Positions 63,678-64,000 of a stretch of 64,000 bases of DNA are shown one piece after another. Below the pieces are notes generated by a model. That model was given only the letters and a program-made list of their open reading frames with translations, was not told the origin of the DNA and ran no database searches. Both the position numbers and the translations under genes were made by a program. Each line of letters starts with the position of its first letter. Position 1 is the first letter of the stretch. Source of the stretch: Incurvaria masculella (lineage: Eukaryota; Arthropoda; Insecta; Lepidoptera; Incurvariidae); the NCBI GenBank assembly GCA_946894095.1, contig OX335642.1:16565021-16629020 (forward strand), given 5' to 3'.

Positions 63678-64000
63678 CTGTAGAAATATAACACATTTGT
63701 GAAATCAAGCAACTCATTATAGCGGCATTTACCGTTGGCATAAATTCGCCTACAGTTGGGAATCGGTTGCAATGATAATCATTTAGCAACGATTGGTGGT
63801 TACGACGTCTATCGTTGGGTAAGTAACGTTGTTATTTTAGCAAATACACTCATTTGGAGGCCAACCGTGAAATGCTAGCTAAAAAATGTATTCTTTGTAA
63901 TACTCTAAAAATCTAACAGAGATGGCGCAACTAGTGGAAATAATGCATAGCAAAATATTCTCTTTACGATTGAATTATATATCTGCAGTCAATATGTATA
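63678..64000. other. Upstream flank of the protease exons
   Basis: No AAHC exon, signal peptide or IVGG start could be placed on the minus strand here. The gene's earlier exons are probably beyond the window. Confidence 0.5.

Noticed and set aside
63783..63819. Plus-strand IGGYDVYRW followed by GTAAGT, like a protease start
   Set aside because: Opposite strand to the protease exons, very short, with no signal peptide or continuation.

Overview
The window is a piece of an insect nuclear genome, almost certainly a moth or butterfly. It is AT-rich, has long introns with small GC-rich exons, and is full of SINEs, MITEs, a Helitron and decayed LINE and mariner pieces that look lepidopteran. The species cannot be told from this sequence. 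No bacterial, organellar or CRISPR feature was seen.

One gene dominates. The minus strand from 50596 down to 4669 carries the whole coding sequence of the calcium-dependent activator protein for secretion (CAPS, gene Cadps). I rebuilt 32 coding exons by matching translations to recalled CAPS sequences of fly and human and by joining splice phases. The exons total 4095 nt, every junction keeps frame, and the product is 1364 residues, close to the size of animal CAPS. The order is: acidic, low-complexity N-terminus (exons 1-4, 50.6-48.1 kb); conserved N-terminal region (5-10, 47.3-38.9 kb); C2-like region (11-13, 35.1-31.9 kb); PH domain with a 21-nt microexon (14-17, 31.5-29.6 kb); conserved central region and MUN-type priming module (18-30, 29.4-10.1 kb); and a short Gly-rich C-terminal tail on two distant exons (31 at 5.6 kb, 32 at 4.7 kb).

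The most unusual structure is a set of exon-derived repeat arrays. Exons 2, 5, 6, 8, 21 and 23 each have partial copies of themselves immediately downstream, in the following intron. Units are about 107 bp (exon 2), 126 bp (exon 5), about 145 bp (exon 21) and 55 bp (exon 23 donor region); exons 6 and 8 each have one decayed copy. In every case the functional exon is the 5'-most copy. Where there is a series, copies near the exon look youngest and distal ones look decayed. Some fresh copies keep a donor and an open frame and could give in-frame isoforms.

Upstream of Cadps, 50.6-62 kb holds SINEs, MITEs, a mariner relic and a CpG-rich patch at 59.6-59.8 kb that could be a promoter or first non-coding exon. 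From 62.05 kb to the window end, also on the minus strand, lie the last two recognised exons of a trypsin-like serine protease; its 5' part, including the active-site His exon, is not seen.

The introns hold a SINE family in which one body and tail is joined to either a tRNA-like or a 5S-rRNA-like head, long palindromic MITE clusters carrying TGACGTCA sites, and a 1.36-kb Helitron. Exon limits are read by eye from splice consensus and homology recalled from memory; no alignment, RNA or database search was run.
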